This document shows, piece after piece, positions 47,196 to 57,565 of a stretch of DNA of 64,000 bases (position 1 is its first letter; every line of letters begins with the position of its first letter). The position numbers and the translations under genes were made by a program. Below the pieces are notes generated by a model. The model was not told the DNA's origin, did no database searches, and saw only the letters and a program-made list of their open reading frames with translations. Origin of the DNA: Arsenophonus endosymbiont of Aleurodicus floccissimus (GTDB lineage Bacteria; Pseudomonadota; Gammaproteobacteria; Enterobacterales; Enterobacteriaceae); assembly GCF_900343025.1 (NCBI RefSeq), contig NZ_OUND01000001.1, positions 1,240,001 through 1,304,000 on the forward strand, given 5' to 3'.

Positions 47196-47771
47196 TTAAT
47201 TTCGTATTAGCGGTTGCACTTTATTATCAATAGCTTCTCTTGCTCGAAAAATGCGCGAACGAACTGTACCAACAGGACAATCCATAATAAGCGCTATCTC
47301 CTCATAACTTAGTCCATCTAACTCCCTAAGCGTAATTGCCAGACGTAAATCTTCAGGAAGTGACTCTATAGTCCGGAAGACTACTTTTCTCAATTCTTCT
47401 GACAACATTAAATTCTCAGGGTTCGAAATTTCTTTTAATGCATTAGAAGCCTCAAAATTCTCTGCATTAACTACATCCAAATCATTCGATGGCGGTCGAC
47501 GTCCTTGGGATATAAGATAATTTTTTGCTGTATTTACAGAGATCCGGTAAAGCCAAGTATAAAATGCGCTTTCACCACGAAATGAACTGATAGCGCGATA
47601 AGCTTTAATAAATGCCTCTTGAGCTACATCCGGTACATCTCCCTGCGGCACATAACGAGAAACAAGGCTGACAACTTTATTCCGGTATCTAATAACCAGT
47701 AAATTAAAAGCTTTTTTATCCCCTTTTTGTACCCGTTCAACCAGCACCTTGTCTGTTAACTGCTCGCTCAT
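47196..47771 (-). CDS. rpoE: Envelope stress sigma factor RpoE
   Basis: Extracytoplasmic-function sigma factor (sigma-24). Region 2 includes GDVPDVAQEAFIKAYRAISS and SAFYTWLYRISVNTAKNYLI; region 4 includes LDGLSYEEIALIMDCPVGTV with SRIFRAREAID. 191 residues, as in E. coli. GGGAGAAG lies 10 bp before ATG 47771. A sigma-E type promoter lies upstream (47858-47885), consistent with autoregulation. Intact. Confidence 0.96.
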   Translation of the reverse strand: MSEQLTDKVLVERVQKGDKKAFNLLVIRYRNKVVSLVSRYVPQGDVPDVAQEAFIKAYRAISSFRGESAFYTWLYRISVNTAKNYLISQGRRPPSNDLDVVNAENFEASNALKEISNPENLMLSEELRKVVFRTIESLPEDLRLAITLRELDGLSYEEIALIMDCPVGTVRSRIFRAREAIDNKVQPLIRN

Positions 47772-47857
47772 TCGAGGTCACTTCTCCCGAAAATAAGCCT
47801 CATATTTTCCTTATTTGAACCCGCCATGTTTTCTCTCAATTTGTAAGCAAGCATTTT

Positions 47858-47885
47858 TTTGAGTCACAAAAACTCGCAAAGTTCC
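47858..47885 (-). promoter_or_regulatory. Sigma-E dependent rpoE promoter
   Basis: On the minus strand GGAACTT (47885-47879), 16 bp, then TCAAA (47862-47858). This matches the sigma-E consensus and lies about 90 bp before the rpoE start, indicating positive autoregulation. Confidence 0.75.
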
Positions 47886-48023
47886 AGTCAATTTAAATTA
47901 TTTATATTTAATCTAAGCTAAACCATAAGAAAAGTTCTTTCAAGGCCATCGTATTTACTCTAAATAAAAGAATAGGCTAACATGGTAATTTACTCTATTC
48001 CAAAACCTTAGTAATAAAATATT

Positions 48024-49634
48024 ATGCCATCAACACAACATCATACGGATATTTTAATCATTGGTAGTGGCATCGCCGGTCTGTCGTTAGCACTTCGATT
48101 AGCGCCACAATACCAAATAACAATACTTAGTAAAAATATTTCAACTGAAGGCGCATCTTACTATGCTCAAGGTGGAATTGTAGCGGTTTTTGATCAAACC
48201 GATAGTATAGAAGCCCACTAGAAGCCCACGTTAATGATACTTTAATTGCCGGTGCCGTGCTGTGTGATAAAAAAACCGTTGAATTTGTCGCCTGCAATGC
48301 CCGTTATTCTGTTCAATGGCTTATTAATCAAGGTGTTTTATTTGATAAAGAGCTAAATTGGGCCGGTAAAGAACAATATCATCTTGCAAAAGAAGGTGGC
48401 CATAGCCATCGCCATATTCTCTTCATCATGCCGATGCAACAGGCAAACAAGTAGAAACCACCTTGGTTGAAAAAGCTATCAAGCATCCGAATATCACTAT
48501 TAAGGAGCAGCATAACGCTATCGATTTGATCCGTTCAGATAAAGATCCAGCAACAATTAAGGGTGTTTACATTTAGGATCTCAATCAACAACAAATCGTT
48601 ATTTGCCATGCAAAAGTGACAGCTTTAGCAACCGGAGGAGCCGCAAAAGTATATCAATATACTACCAATCCTGATATTTCATCAGGCGATGGAATTGCAA
48701 TGGCCTGGCGAGCCGGTTGCCGTGTAGCCAATCTTGAATTTAATCAATTTCATCCGACTTGTCTTGATCATCCACAAGCAGGCAATTTTCTACTAACTGA
48801 AGCGTTACGAGGTGAAGGCGCTTATCTGAAGCGACCTGATGGCAGCCGCTTTATGCCAAATTTTGATAAAAGAGCGGAACTTGCCCCTCGTGATATAGTT
48901 TGCCCGGGCCATTGATCATGAAACGAAACGCTTGGGGGCAGATTGTATGTTTCTTGATATTAGCCATCAGCCAGCAAGCGAGATAAAACGACATTTTCCA
49001 ACTATCTATCATAAATTAGCCACATTAGGTATCGACATTACCAATGAGCAAATTCCAATTATACCGGCGGCGCATTATACATGCGTTGGTGTTATGGTGG
49101 ATCATTATGGTCAAACCGATCTTCGACACCTATATGCTATTGGTGAAGTCAGTTATATCGGGTTACATGGTGCCAACCGACTAGCATCCAATTCATTATT
49201 AGAATGTCTCGTCTATCGATGTTCTGCGGCAAAACAGATAAAACAACATATCGAACAAATTGATATGCCATCTACACTCTCCAAATGGAATGAAAATCAA
49301 TGTCATAATCTAGATGAACAAGTTGTTATTCAACATAACTGACATGAGTTAAGACTGTTTATGTGGTATTATATGGGAATTGTCAGAACGACCAAACGAT
49401 TAACCCGAGCATTGTGGCGCATCCATTTACTACAACAAGAAATAGAGGAATACTGTTCAAATTTCCGTTTATCAAATAATTTATTGGAACTGCGTAACCT
49501 TGTGCAAAGTAGCTGAATTGATGATCCGCTGTGCGCTTGATCGTAAAGAGAGCCGGGGATTACATTACACATTAGATTATCCGCAACAGCAACCAGATGC
49601 TAAACCGTCTATTTTGACCCCATCAACTAAATAA
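48024..49634 (+). pseudogene. nadB: L-aspartate oxidase NadB, broken
   Basis: The protein matching NadB can be followed over its whole length: DILIIGSGIAGLSLALRLAP (FAD-binding), [95 protein letters not shown]. Lesions in order: an 11-bp tandem duplication (GAAGCCCACTA, near 48211-48231), a shift near 48425, TAG at about 48574, a shift near 48905, TGA at 49340 and a shift near 49510. NadB starts NAD synthesis from aspartate, so this bacterium probably needs a preformed pyridine precursor. Confidence 0.9.
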
Positions 49635-49810
49635 CTATAGAGGGGAATATAATTAACCCTCTTTCCATATATGACGGAGAAAATACTACCGAATTGCCGT
49701 TAATTACTAATAATTATTTATATCATCACTCAAACATTCAACAAAACATTTTAATAGATGAACAATTGGGGCGTTCTGTTTATAATCCATTGCCTAACCA
49801 GAGGTATATA

Positions 49811-51139
49811 ATGACTGCAACCACATTTTCTGAACTTGAGTTAGACCAAAGTCTTCTCAATGCACTGGATGATAAAGGCTATGACCGCCCGACAGCCATT
49901 CAGCTTGCAACTATCCCTGCCGCTATGGAAGGACGCGATATTTTAGGTTCATCGCCTACCGGAACAGGAAAAACTGCCGCTTACTTACTGTCGGTGATCC
50001 AACATTTACTTGATTTTCCACGTAAACGATCTGAACCACCGCGTATTCTCATATTAGCGCCAACCCGTGAGCTGGCAATGCAAGTAGCTGAACAAGCAAA
50101 AGAATTAGCCAAATACACCCATCTTGATATCGCAACCATTACTGGCGGGGTATCTTATATTAACCACGCTGAAATTTTTAGTGAAAACCAAGATATTGTG
50201 GTCGCAACCACAGGACGCTTACTACAGTATATCAAAGAAGAAAATTTTGATTGCCGGGCGATCGAAACATTAATTTTAGATGAAGCTGATCGAATGCTTG
50301 ATATGGGATTTACCAACGACATTGAAACCATTGCCGGCGAAACACGCTGGCGCAAACAAACTATGCTATTTTCAGCAACACTAGCCGGTGATGTCATTCA
50401 CGATTTTGCTAATCGATTACTGAATAATCCTTATGAAATTGATGCTGATCCTTCAAGGCGTGAACGAAAAAAGATCCAACAATACTATTATCGCGCTGAT
50501 AACCTCGAACATAAAACTGCACTACTTAGCCATCTTTTAAAACAACCCGATGCCACTAAATCTATTATCTTTGTCCGTAAACGAGAAAGAGCACATGAGT
50601 TGGTTCAATGGTTACAGGCAGCCAAAATAAAAACCTGGTTACTTGAAGGAGAAATGCTTCAGGCAAAGCGGACTGAAGCAGTTAAACGCCTAAACAGTGG
50701 GCAAATTAATGTCTTAGTCGCGACCGATGTTGCCTCACGCGGCCTTGATATTGACGATATTAGTCACGTATTCAATTTCGACTTACCACGTACTGCTGAT
50801 GTTTATCTGCATCGAATTGGTAGAACTGCACGCGCGGGACGAAAAGGGATTGCAATTAGCTTAGTAGAAGCCCATGATCAACCGCTATTAGGTAAAATCA
50901 ACCGCTATCTTAAAGAATCATTAAAAATACGCGTCATCGATAGCCTTCGGCCTACCACCAAAGCACCGGCTGAAGGTTCACTACGTAAACCCAAATCATC
51001 GAAAAAAATCCAGCTAAAACGACAAGAAAAGAAAAAAATTGACCAACAAAAAAAGAAAAAAACCAAAGAACGCCATCGCGACAGTAAAAATATTGGCAAA
51101 CGTCGTAAGCCATCAGTAAAGCAAACTGATAACAACTAA
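49811..51139 (+). CDS. srmB: DEAD-box RNA helicase SrmB
   Basis: Start chosen at ATG 49811 after GAGG (MTATTFSELELDQSLLNALD); the frame is open 39 codons further upstream but only with non-conserved residues. Motifs visible: GYDRPTAIQLATIP (Q motif), SSPTGTGKTAA, PTRELA, TGGR-type TTGRL, DEAD, SAT, and HRIGRTARAGR. The C-terminal 70 residues are very basic. Acts in 50S ribosome assembly. 442 residues, as in E. coli 444. yfiC, present between nadB and srmB in E. coli, is absent. Confidence 0.95.
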   Translation: MTATTFSELELDQSLLNALDDKGYDRPTAIQLATIPAAMEGRDILGSSPTGTGKTAAYLLSVIQHLLDFPRKRSEPPRILILAPTRELAMQVAEQAKELAKYTHLDIATITGGVSYINHAEIFSENQDIVVATTGRLLQYIKEENFDCRAIETLILDEADRMLDMGFTNDIETIAGETRWRKQTMLFSATLAGDVIHDFANRLLNNPYEIDADPSRRERKKIQQYYYRADNLEHKTALLSHLLKQPDATKSIIFVRKRERAHELVQWLQAAKIKTWLLEGEMLQAKRTEAVKRLNSGQINVLVATDVASRGLDIDDISHVFNFDLPRTADVYLHRIGRTARAGRKGIAISLVEAHDQPLLGKINRYLKESLKIRVIDSLRPTTKAPAEGSLRKPKSSKKIQLKRQEKKKIDQQKKKKTKERHRDSKNIGKRRKPSVKQTDNN

Positions 51140-51186
51140 TAAATATTTAAACCATTTATTGATTTATTTGGTGAAATAACCAAAAT

Positions 51187-51216
51187 TAATAGCCTGATAA
51201 AATTATCAGGCTATTA
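51187..51216. terminator. Bidirectional terminator between srmB and grcA
   Basis: Perfect 12-bp stem AATAGCCTGATA/TATCAGGCTATT with AAAT loop, T-rich on both sides; it serves the convergent srmB and grcA transcripts. Confidence 0.75.
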
Positions 51217-51250
51217 TTAATTATCCATCAATTAATTGAGCACTATTTTA

Positions 51251-51636
51251 TTATAAACTTTGCGTAAAAGTACGCGTAATAAAATCGCGTTGCTGCTCAG
51301 GGGTTAAAGAATTAAAACGCACCTCATAGCCTGAAACACGAATGGTTAATTGAGGATATTTTTCTGGATTTTCAATCGCATCTTCTAATGTTTCCCGAGT
51401 CAGAACATTAATATTTAAGTGTTGTCCGCCTTCAACTGACACCTGCGGTTTAATTTCAAGGGGAATTTCGCGATATTCAAACGAACCTAACAAAACTCCT
51501 TGGCAACAATTTGTCCTTCATTAAAATCAGTTTTAGCGCAAATACAGCGAGCTTCATTTTTTTCGTCGTCTAATAACCAAAAGGAATTTAATAGTGCTAT
51601 ATTAGCTGCCTTAGTAATCTGAATTCCAATAACCAT
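51251..51636 (-). pseudogene. grcA: Glycyl radical cofactor GrcA, one frameshift
   Basis: ATG 51636 ([20 protein letters not shown]) reads [20 protein letters not shown] and QIVAKE, then a single-base change in a short T run near 51494 moves to [15 protein letters not shown] in another frame. The rest is complete, with [20 protein letters not shown] and the glycyl radical motif [20 protein letters not shown]. GrcA replaces the damaged end of pyruvate formate-lyase. One indel only, so either a recent pseudogene or a sequence error. An FNR box lies upstream. Confidence 0.8.
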
Positions 51637-51752
51637 GTCGACCTCTAAATTCGAACAAAATTGAAATAACAATTTGAAATTATTTTCAAATTGGCTATTT
51701 GCTATAACCATTATTTCTATAAAATATATAACAATTAAATATCAGCAATTCA

Positions 51753-51766
51753 TTGACATTAATCAA
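51753..51766 (-). promoter_or_regulatory. FNR binding site upstream of grcA
   Basis: TTGACATTAATCAA matches the FNR box TTGAT-N4-ATCAA with one change. grcA (yfiD) is a classic FNR-activated gene in E. coli. The 51712-51964 gap is extremely AT-rich and also serves ung. Confidence 0.65.
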
Positions 51767-51964
51767 TAATTTCAAGGTGTTATTAATAATATTATCGACA
51801 GGTTACTGTTTTAAATCAATTTTTTATTTAAAAAAATTTCTAATTTTTAGAAAATATTTTTAATATCAAAATATATAATGAAAAATAAGCAATTTCCGTT
51901 TTAAAATTTACCTCATATAACGTAGATGTTAAATTAAACATGATATTAATTAAAACCTAAAGGA

Positions 51965-52654
51965 ATGGTTATGCCCTCTTTGCACAGCTGGCACAATGTC
52001 ATCGGCCTAGAAAAAGAACAAAATTACTTCCGTAACACCCTGGCTTACGTTGCCAAAGCACGTCAACATGGCACAACAATCTATCCACCACAAAAAGATG
52101 TCTTCAACGCTTTCCGTTACACCGAACTCAGCGAAGTAAAAGTTGTGATCCTAGGACAAGATCCATATCATGGCCCTAATCAAGCGCACGGACTCTCGTT
52201 TTCAGTTCGGCCAGGTATTCCTGCACCGCCTTCACTGGTTAATATGTACAAAGAACTGACAAAAGACATTGCCGATTTCCAATACCCCAATCATGGTTAT
52301 CTCATCAGTTGGGCACAACAAGGGGTATTATTATTAAACACGGTTTTAACAGTTGAACAAGGCAAAGCTCATTCTCACGCCCATCTTGGCTGGGAAACAT
52401 TTACGGATAAGGTTATTGCGGCAATTAATCAACACCGTGCTGGCGTGGTTTTTTTATTATGGGGATCCTATGCGCAGAAAAAAAGCCAATTTATCGATAA
52501 CCAAAAACATTTTGTACTTAAAGCGCCCCATCCTTCACCACTCTCGGCCCATAGAGGTTTCTTTGGATGCAGACATTTTTCCAAAACCAATGAAATACTC
52601 CTAAAACAAGGATTAAGCCCAATAGACTGGACACCGATCATTCCAGAACAATAA
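51965..52654 (+). CDS. ung: Uracil-DNA glycosylase
   Basis: Removes uracil from DNA. The catalytic motif [20 protein letters not shown] (Asp water-activating) and [17 protein letters not shown] (the His and DNA-intercalating Leu loop) are present, with [15 protein letters not shown] between. 229 residues, as in E. coli. AAAGGA precedes ATG 51965; a second in-frame ATG at 51971 could also serve. Intact, in contrast to the broken recO and recN. Confidence 0.96.
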   Translation: MVMPSLHSWHNVIGLEKEQNYFRNTLAYVAKARQHGTTIYPPQKDVFNAFRYTELSEVKVVILGQDPYHGPNQAHGLSFSVRPGIPAPPSLVNMYKELTKDIADFQYPNHGYLISWAQQGVLLLNTVLTVEQGKAHSHAHLGWETFTDKVIAAINQHRAGVVFLLWGSYAQKKSQFIDNQKHFVLKAPHPSPLSAHRGFFGCRHFSKTNEILLKQGLSPIDWTPIIPEQ

Positions 52655-52660
52655 ACTAAA

Positions 52661-52736
52661 TGCCACCATCATATGGGTCATATGGGTCATATGGGTCATA
52701 TGGGTCATATGGGTCATATGGGTCATATGGGTGGCA
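52661..52736. repeat. Seven-copy 9-bp tandem repeat inside a terminator hairpin
   Basis: CATATGGGT is repeated exactly seven times (52670-52732). It is flanked by TGCCACC (52661-52667) and GGTGGCA (52730-52736), an inverted repeat that would form the stem of a terminator between convergent ung and grpE. The repeat occupies the loop. Confidence 0.9.
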
Positions 52737-52746
52737 TTATTTCAGT

Positions 52747-53358
52747 TTATTTTGCTTTTGACACAATCACCATCGCCGGGCGTAGTAAGCGACCGTTTAA
52801 GGTGTAACCTTTCTGTATAACATCAATAACTTGATTGGGTTCATGTTCTTCTGAATCGATCATCGTCATGGCTTGATGCAATTCTGGATTAAAAGCAACA
52901 TTCTTCTCCGCTACCACCTTCTTAATACCGTATTTGCCAAAAGTAGCTAAAAAAGATTTTAAAGTTAATTCAAGTCCTTCAAGCATTGACATCGATTCAG
53001 CATTTTCCCGATTAACAAGTTCGATTGCTCTTTCCAAATTATCAATAACGGGTAACAACTCATTGGCAAACCGCTCTAGGGCAAACTTATGTGCTTTTTC
53101 AACATCTTGCTCAGTACGGTGGCGAATATTTTCTACTTCAGCCTTAGCACGTAGCAACACTTCACGCTCACGTTTTTGCGCTTCTAGCAACTGCTGCTCT
53201 AATTCAGTAATACGTGGATCAATTAATACTTCTTCAGTAGGACTCACTGGTTGTTCGGTCTCAATTGCTTGTTCTTTTGCCTCATTTTTTTGTGATTTTT
53301 TTAATTCTTTTTGTTTAGAGGCTTGCTCATCATGCACTTTATGATCTTTACTACTCAT
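52747..53358 (-). CDS. grpE: Nucleotide exchange factor GrpE
   Basis: Co-chaperone that releases ADP from DnaK. Start at ATG 53358 after GGAG ([20 protein letters not shown]); an ATG four codons upstream is less well placed. The N-terminal 60 residues are charged, followed by a long helix ([20 protein letters not shown]) and the C-terminal beta domain with [20 protein letters not shown] and [20 protein letters not shown]. 203 residues. A sigma-32 promoter precedes it. Intact. Confidence 0.95.
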   Translation of the reverse strand: MSSKDHKVHDEQASKQKELKKSQKNEAKEQAIETEQPVSPTEEVLIDPRITELEQQLLEAQKREREVLLRAKAEVENIRHRTEQDVEKAHKFALERFANELLPVIDNLERAIELVNRENAESMSMLEGLELTLKSFLATFGKYGIKKVVAEKNVAFNPELHQAMTMIDSEEHEPNQVIDVIQKGYTLNGRLLRPAMVIVSKAK

Positions 53359-53403
53359 GAGTATCTCCACATTCTTTTTAGCATTAATCCAGATTATTAG
53401 CTT

Positions 53404-53432
53404 ATTATGGGGATAAAAGTTTGGGATTCAAG
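53404..53432 (-). promoter_or_regulatory. Sigma-32 heat-shock promoter of grpE
   Basis: CTTGAA (53432-53427), 14 bp, CCCCATAAT (53412-53404) on the minus strand match the sigma-32 consensus very closely and lie about 45 bp before the grpE start. Confidence 0.8.
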
Positions 53433-53464
53433 AGAACACGCCAACTTGTAAGAGGAAATAAACC

Positions 53465-54364
53465 ATGCTGACCGGAAAAGCAGCAAAAAAGACATTATTT
53501 GAATATATTGGTATTGTTGGTCATCCTCGACATCCAGAGGCATTGGCAACTCATGAACAACTTTATAATTGGCTACGAGCGCAAAAATATAAAGTTATTG
53601 TTGAACGACAAATTGCTCAACAGCTTAAACTAAAAAATGCCACCATTGGTGGATTAACAGAAATTGGTAAAACAGCCGATTTAATTATTGTTGTTGGCGG
53701 TGACGGTAATATGCTCGGCGCTGCTCGTGTTCTATCACGGTATGAAAATAAAGTTATTGGCATCAATCGCGGTAACCTTGGTTTTTTAACTGATCTTAGG
53801 CCAGATAACGCGCTGCAACAGCTAACAGAAGTATTAGTTGGCCATTTCTATGAAGAACAACGCTTCTTACTGGAAACTCAAATCAGCAAAAAAAATCACA
53901 AACCTCGCATGAGTACGGCAATTAATGAAGTCATTTTGCACCCTGGCAAAGTGGCCCACATGATTGAATTTGAAGTTTATATTGATGATCGCTTTGCCTT
54001 TTCTCAACGTTCCGATGGACTAATTATTACTACACCAACTGGCTCAACCGCTTATTCACTCTCTGCCGGTGGCCCGATACTCACCCCAAATCTTGAAGCT
54101 ATCGCGCTAGTCCCTATGTTCCCTCACACTCTTTCATCGTGTCCATTAGTCATCAGCAGCGATAGTAGTATTAAATTAAAATTTAGACAAAAAAACATCA
54201 ATTATGAAATCAGCTGTGACAGCCAAATTATTTTACCTATCCAAGATGATGATGAAGTATTAATCAAACGAAGTAATAAAAAACTTAATCTCATCCACCC
54301 AAAAGATTATAATTATTTCAATACATTAAGTTCAAAATTAGGCTGGTCAAAGAAAACCTTTTGA
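53465..54364 (+). CDS. nadK: NAD kinase
   Basis: Phosphorylates NAD to NADP. The [20 protein letters not shown] start, [20 protein letters not shown] (GGDGN motif), [16 protein letters not shown], and [16 protein letters not shown] are conserved. 299 residues; the C-terminal tail ([18 protein letters not shown]) matches E. coli. GAGG precedes ATG 53465. Its retention, with nadB broken, fits use of imported precursors followed by local NADP formation. Intact. Confidence 0.95.
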   Translation: MLTGKAAKKTLFEYIGIVGHPRHPEALATHEQLYNWLRAQKYKVIVERQIAQQLKLKNATIGGLTEIGKTADLIIVVGGDGNMLGAARVLSRYENKVIGINRGNLGFLTDLRPDNALQQLTEVLVGHFYEEQRFLLETQISKKNHKPRMSTAINEVILHPGKVAHMIEFEVYIDDRFAFSQRSDGLIITTPTGSTAYSLSAGGPILTPNLEAIALVPMFPHTLSSCPLVISSDSSIKLKFRQKNINYEISCDSQIILPIQDDDEVLIKRSNKKLNLIHPKDYNYFNTLSSKLGWSKKTF

Positions 54365-54382
54365 TTTTTTTAATTACCACTT

Positions 54383-54424
54383 TACTGTATAAAAAACTAG
54401 TTTATACTATATTTATTAACAGTT
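54383..54424 (+). promoter_or_regulatory. Two LexA boxes upstream of recN
   Basis: TACTGTATAAAAAACTAG (CTGT-N8-CTAG, from 54383) and CTAT-N8-ACAG (54407-54422) occupy the same two places as the LexA boxes before E. coli recN. The SOS control region is preserved though the gene is broken. Confidence 0.7.
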
Positions 54425-54449
54425 GTGTTTTTATACACAGGAGAAGCAC

Positions 54450-56113
54450 ATGCTTATTCAATTAACCATCAATAATTTTGCCATTGTCCGCAAACTAGAA
54501 ATTGATTTTCATCCTGGTATGAGTGCTATTACCGGTGAAACCGGGGCTGGCAAATCAATTGCAATTGATACATTAGGTTTATGTTTAGGCAACCGAGCGG
54601 ATACGAATATTGTTCGCACTGGTGCTTCTCGTACCGATATCTGGGCCTATTTTTCTCTTACTGATACTCCTTCAGCACAAGATTGGCTTAAAAATTATCA
54701 GTCAGATAACCATAATGAATGCTTGCTACGCAGAACCATCACTGCTGATGGACGATTACGTGGTTTTATTAATGGCACAGCGGTTCCCTTATCACAATTG
54801 CGCGAACTAGGGGGACGTTACTTATTCAAATACATGGCCAGCACGCTCACCAATTATTATTAGATAATCAGCATCAAAAATTTCTGTTGGATACTTACGC
54901 TAACCAAACCGCTCTCTTGGCTAAAATGAAATCGGCCTGGAAAAATTGGCATCAAAGCTGCCAAGAATTAACAAAATTTCAACAACAAGCAACTGAACGC
55001 CTGTCGCGCCAACAATTTATTGAATATCATCTTAAAAAATTGGGTGAATTGATACCGCAAGCTGATGAACATCAAAAATTAGAACAAGAGTATAAACAGC
55101 TAGCAAATCGTGAACAATTTCTTTCCTTGAGTCAAAATACATTACAAATTTTTAATGGCAATGAAGAACAAAATATTATCAGTATGCTAAATCATGCAAA
55201 GCAAAAAATTAATGAGTTGCTTCTGTTAGTAATCAATTCAGTCATTTACTTGATACGCTTGAAGAGGCATCGATCCAAATTAATGAAGTGAATAATGAAT
55301 TGTGTCATTATGGTGATCGAACGGAGCTAGATCCCTAGCCAACTATTCGAATTAGAAAAACGCATCGCGAAATATGTCAATTTAGCCCGTAAACATCGGG
55401 TTGCGCCCGAATTATTGTTTGAATTACACCTACAACTACTGGCAGAACAAGAAAAACTAAATCAGCAGCAAGATGATTGTGACCACTTAACTAGTCAGGT
55501 CGAAGTTCAACATCAATATGCATTAAAAATAGCCGGCAAGCTCCACCAAATACGGCAACAATATGCCAGTGAATTAAGTCAATTAATCACCAATAGTATG
55601 CATCAACTTTCAATGCCTCATGGCTATTTTACGGTTGATGTAAATTTTAATCCTGAACATTTACAAATTGATGGAGCAAGCCAAGTAGAGTTCAACGTGA
55701 CAACTAATCCTGGGCAACCACATCAAACATTAATAAAAGTTACTTCAGGTGGAGAACTTTCACGCATCGCGCTGGCCATACAAGTCATTACAGCCAAAAA
55801 AATGGATACTCCCGCACTTATTTTTGATGAAGTTGATGTGGGCATTAACGGTGTTACCGCCGCGGTGGTTGGAAAATTGTTACGTGAATTAGGCAATTCA
55901 ACTCAAGTTATGTGTGTTACTCATTTGCCTCAAGTTGCAGCCTGTCGACATCACCATTTTTATGTGAGCAAACAAACTAATGGCTGTGAAACAGAAACAC
56001 ACATGCAATTATTAGATAAAAAAACTCGCTTACAAGAGATTGCCCGTTTACTAGGTGGTAGTGAAGTAACAAAAAACATCCTGGTTAGCACAAAAGATAT
56101 ACTTGCTGCTTAA
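54450..56113 (+). pseudogene. recN: DNA repair protein RecN, broken
   Basis: ATG 54450 after AGGAGAAG reads [40 protein letters not shown] (Walker A), [17 protein letters not shown] shift near 54815 is needed to read [20 protein letters not shown]; a second near 55215, then TAG at about 55336 and another shift before [20 protein letters not shown]. The end is intact ([20 protein letters not shown] signature, [20 protein letters not shown] Walker B). RecN is the SMC-like break repair protein. Two LexA boxes remain upstream. Confidence 0.85.
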
Positions 56114-56220
56114 AAACATTCTCAACTTTATTGTATAGTATAGGTCATAGAAAAATGAAGAAAGGTTTTCAATTTCATCAATGTCGATTATTATCGATAT
56201 TCTGACTCTTAAAGGAATAT

Positions 56221-56598
56221 ATGACCATGCGTTGTAAACTGTTAATTGTTGCTGCTATGTCTGTTGTTGTTTTAACAGCGGGTTGTTCTATAGCAGAACG
56301 GCTTGTTTACCGTCCTGACATTAATCAAGGCAACTATCTTTCTGCCAGTGATCTTGCAAAAATCCAAAAAGGAATGACACAACAGCAAGTAGCCTATACC
56401 TTAGGAACACCAATGCTAAAGGAACCGTTTGGCCAGCAAGTTTGGTATTATATTTTCCGTCAACAGCCCGGACATGAAACGGTTAAACAGCAAACACTAA
56501 CACTCACTTTTGATCGCAATGGGATCTTGGTTGATATCAAAAATAACGATAGCTTAGCAGCACAAAAAGCATCAACACATTATGTAGATGCTACATAA
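56221..56598 (+). CDS. bamE: Outer membrane assembly lipoprotein BamE
   Basis: Small lipoprotein of the BAM complex. A lipoprotein signal peptide ends at LTAGC (Cys about residue 22). The mature part shows [40 protein letters not shown] and [14 protein letters not shown], the BamE/SmpA fold. 125 residues from ATG 56221; the third codon ATG (56227) is an alternative start. AAAGGA precedes it. Convergent with rnfH. Intact. Confidence 0.94.
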   Translation: MTMRCKLLIVAAMSVVVLTAGCSIAERLVYRPDINQGNYLSASDLAKIQKGMTQQQVAYTLGTPMLKEPFGQQVWYYIFRQQPGHETVKQQTLTLTFDRNGILVDIKNNDSLAAQKASTHYVDAT

Positions 56599-56602
56599 TG
56601 TT

Positions 56603-56630
56603 ATTGATATTTATTTAAATAAATATCAAT
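56603..56630. terminator. 28-bp perfect palindrome between bamE and rnfH
   Basis: A perfect palindrome whose left half is ATTGATATTTATTT. It sits just after bamE, before the convergent rnfH. It is almost free of G and C, unusual for an intrinsic terminator. Half of it recurs upstream of yfhL (about 38070). Confidence 0.55.
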
Positions 56631-56690
56631 AGACTACCAATTAAGCGACATTTAAATTGGCGGTCAACCTACCTCATTACAAATAGGTTA

Positions 56691-56981
56691 TTAAGATTTT
56701 TGTTTGGCTTTTTCTGCCCGTTTACGACGTATCTCTTTCGGATCAGCAAGTAATGGACGATAAATTTCAACCCGATCACCATCAGATAAGATATCGGATA
56801 ATTTAGCAGGTCGACTATAAATACCGACTTTATTTTTACTCAAATCAATGTCATCTCGAAGTGATAAAATACCTGATTGCATAATTGCCTCTTCAACACT
56901 CGCACCTTCCGCTAGCTTTACGTGCAACAGAAATTGCCTATCTGGTAATGCATAAACCACCTCAATATTTATTTCGACCAC
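56691..56981 (-). CDS. rnfH: RnfH family ubiquitin-like protein
   Basis: Start chosen at GTG 56981 ([20 protein letters not shown]), which gives the family length of 97 residues; the open frame upstream lies inside ratA. Conserved residues include [36 protein letters not shown] and [20 protein letters not shown]. The function is not known. It overlaps the 3' end of ratA (two genes coupled), as in E. coli. Intact. Confidence 0.9.
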   Translation of the reverse strand: MVEINIEVVYALPDRQFLLHVKLAEGASVEEAIMQSGILSLRDDIDLSKNKVGIYSRPAKLSDILSDGDRVEIYRPLLADPKEIRRKRAEKAKQKS

Positions 56982-57408
56982 GATAAACCTCGTGAGCACG
57001 TTGAGTAAAAGCTTGTACCATATTTCCAGCCAGTTCTTTAAAAATCCGACCAAAAGCCAACTCAATCAATTTATTGGTAAATTCAAAATCAAGAAATAAT
57101 TCAACTTTACAGGCATTTTCATTTAAAGGTATAAATAACCAATTACCCATTAATTTACGAAATAGCCCTTTCACCAACTGTATTTGAATACTTTTATTAT
57201 CTTGCAATATATTATGCGTAATAAAAGTTTTACTAATACCTGCTTTAGCAACCTCAACCGACGTAGTCATTTCATTATTAACATGATTCAGCACCAGACT
57301 GCCCACACAACCTGGTAAAAATTGTGGATATGAATCTACATCATTAACTAAATTGTACATTTTCTCTGCACTATAAGGCACTAATGCAAATCGATTAATT
57401 TGCGGCAT
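56962..57408 (-). CDS. ratA: RatA family protein (START-like, ribosome association toxin/chaperone)
   Basis: Start chosen at ATG 57408 ([20 protein letters not shown]); further upstream codons are hydrophobic and lack a ribosome site. It shows the RatA/Coq10 START-like pattern: [48 protein letters not shown] and [17 protein letters not shown]. coli RatA binds 50S subunits; related proteins bind ubiquinone. About 148 residues, intact. Operon with rnfH; divergent from smpB. Confidence 0.88.
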   Translation of the reverse strand: MPQINRFALVPYSAEKMYNLVNDVDSYPQFLPGCVGSLVLNHVNNEMTTSVEVAKAGISKTFITHNILQDNKSIQIQLVKGLFRKLMGNWLFIPLNENACKVELFLDFEFTNKLIELAFGRIFKELAGNMVQAFTQRAHEVYRGRNKY

Positions 57409-57565
57409 AACCATTCTCACCAAATAAATCAAAAACAATAATAACATTGATATACACTTAAATAAAAATTCTGCACGACAACTTAGTCTAATAAATGCTC
57501 ACTTAACACCAAATCATAGATCCTTACCGTGCCATTTATTTATACATACAGTATAATCGGTAATT

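Noticed and set aside
51712-51964. Possible small RNA in the very AT-rich grcA-ung gap
   Set aside because: Only an FNR box and promoter-like AT tracts are visible; no stable hairpin or conserved core.
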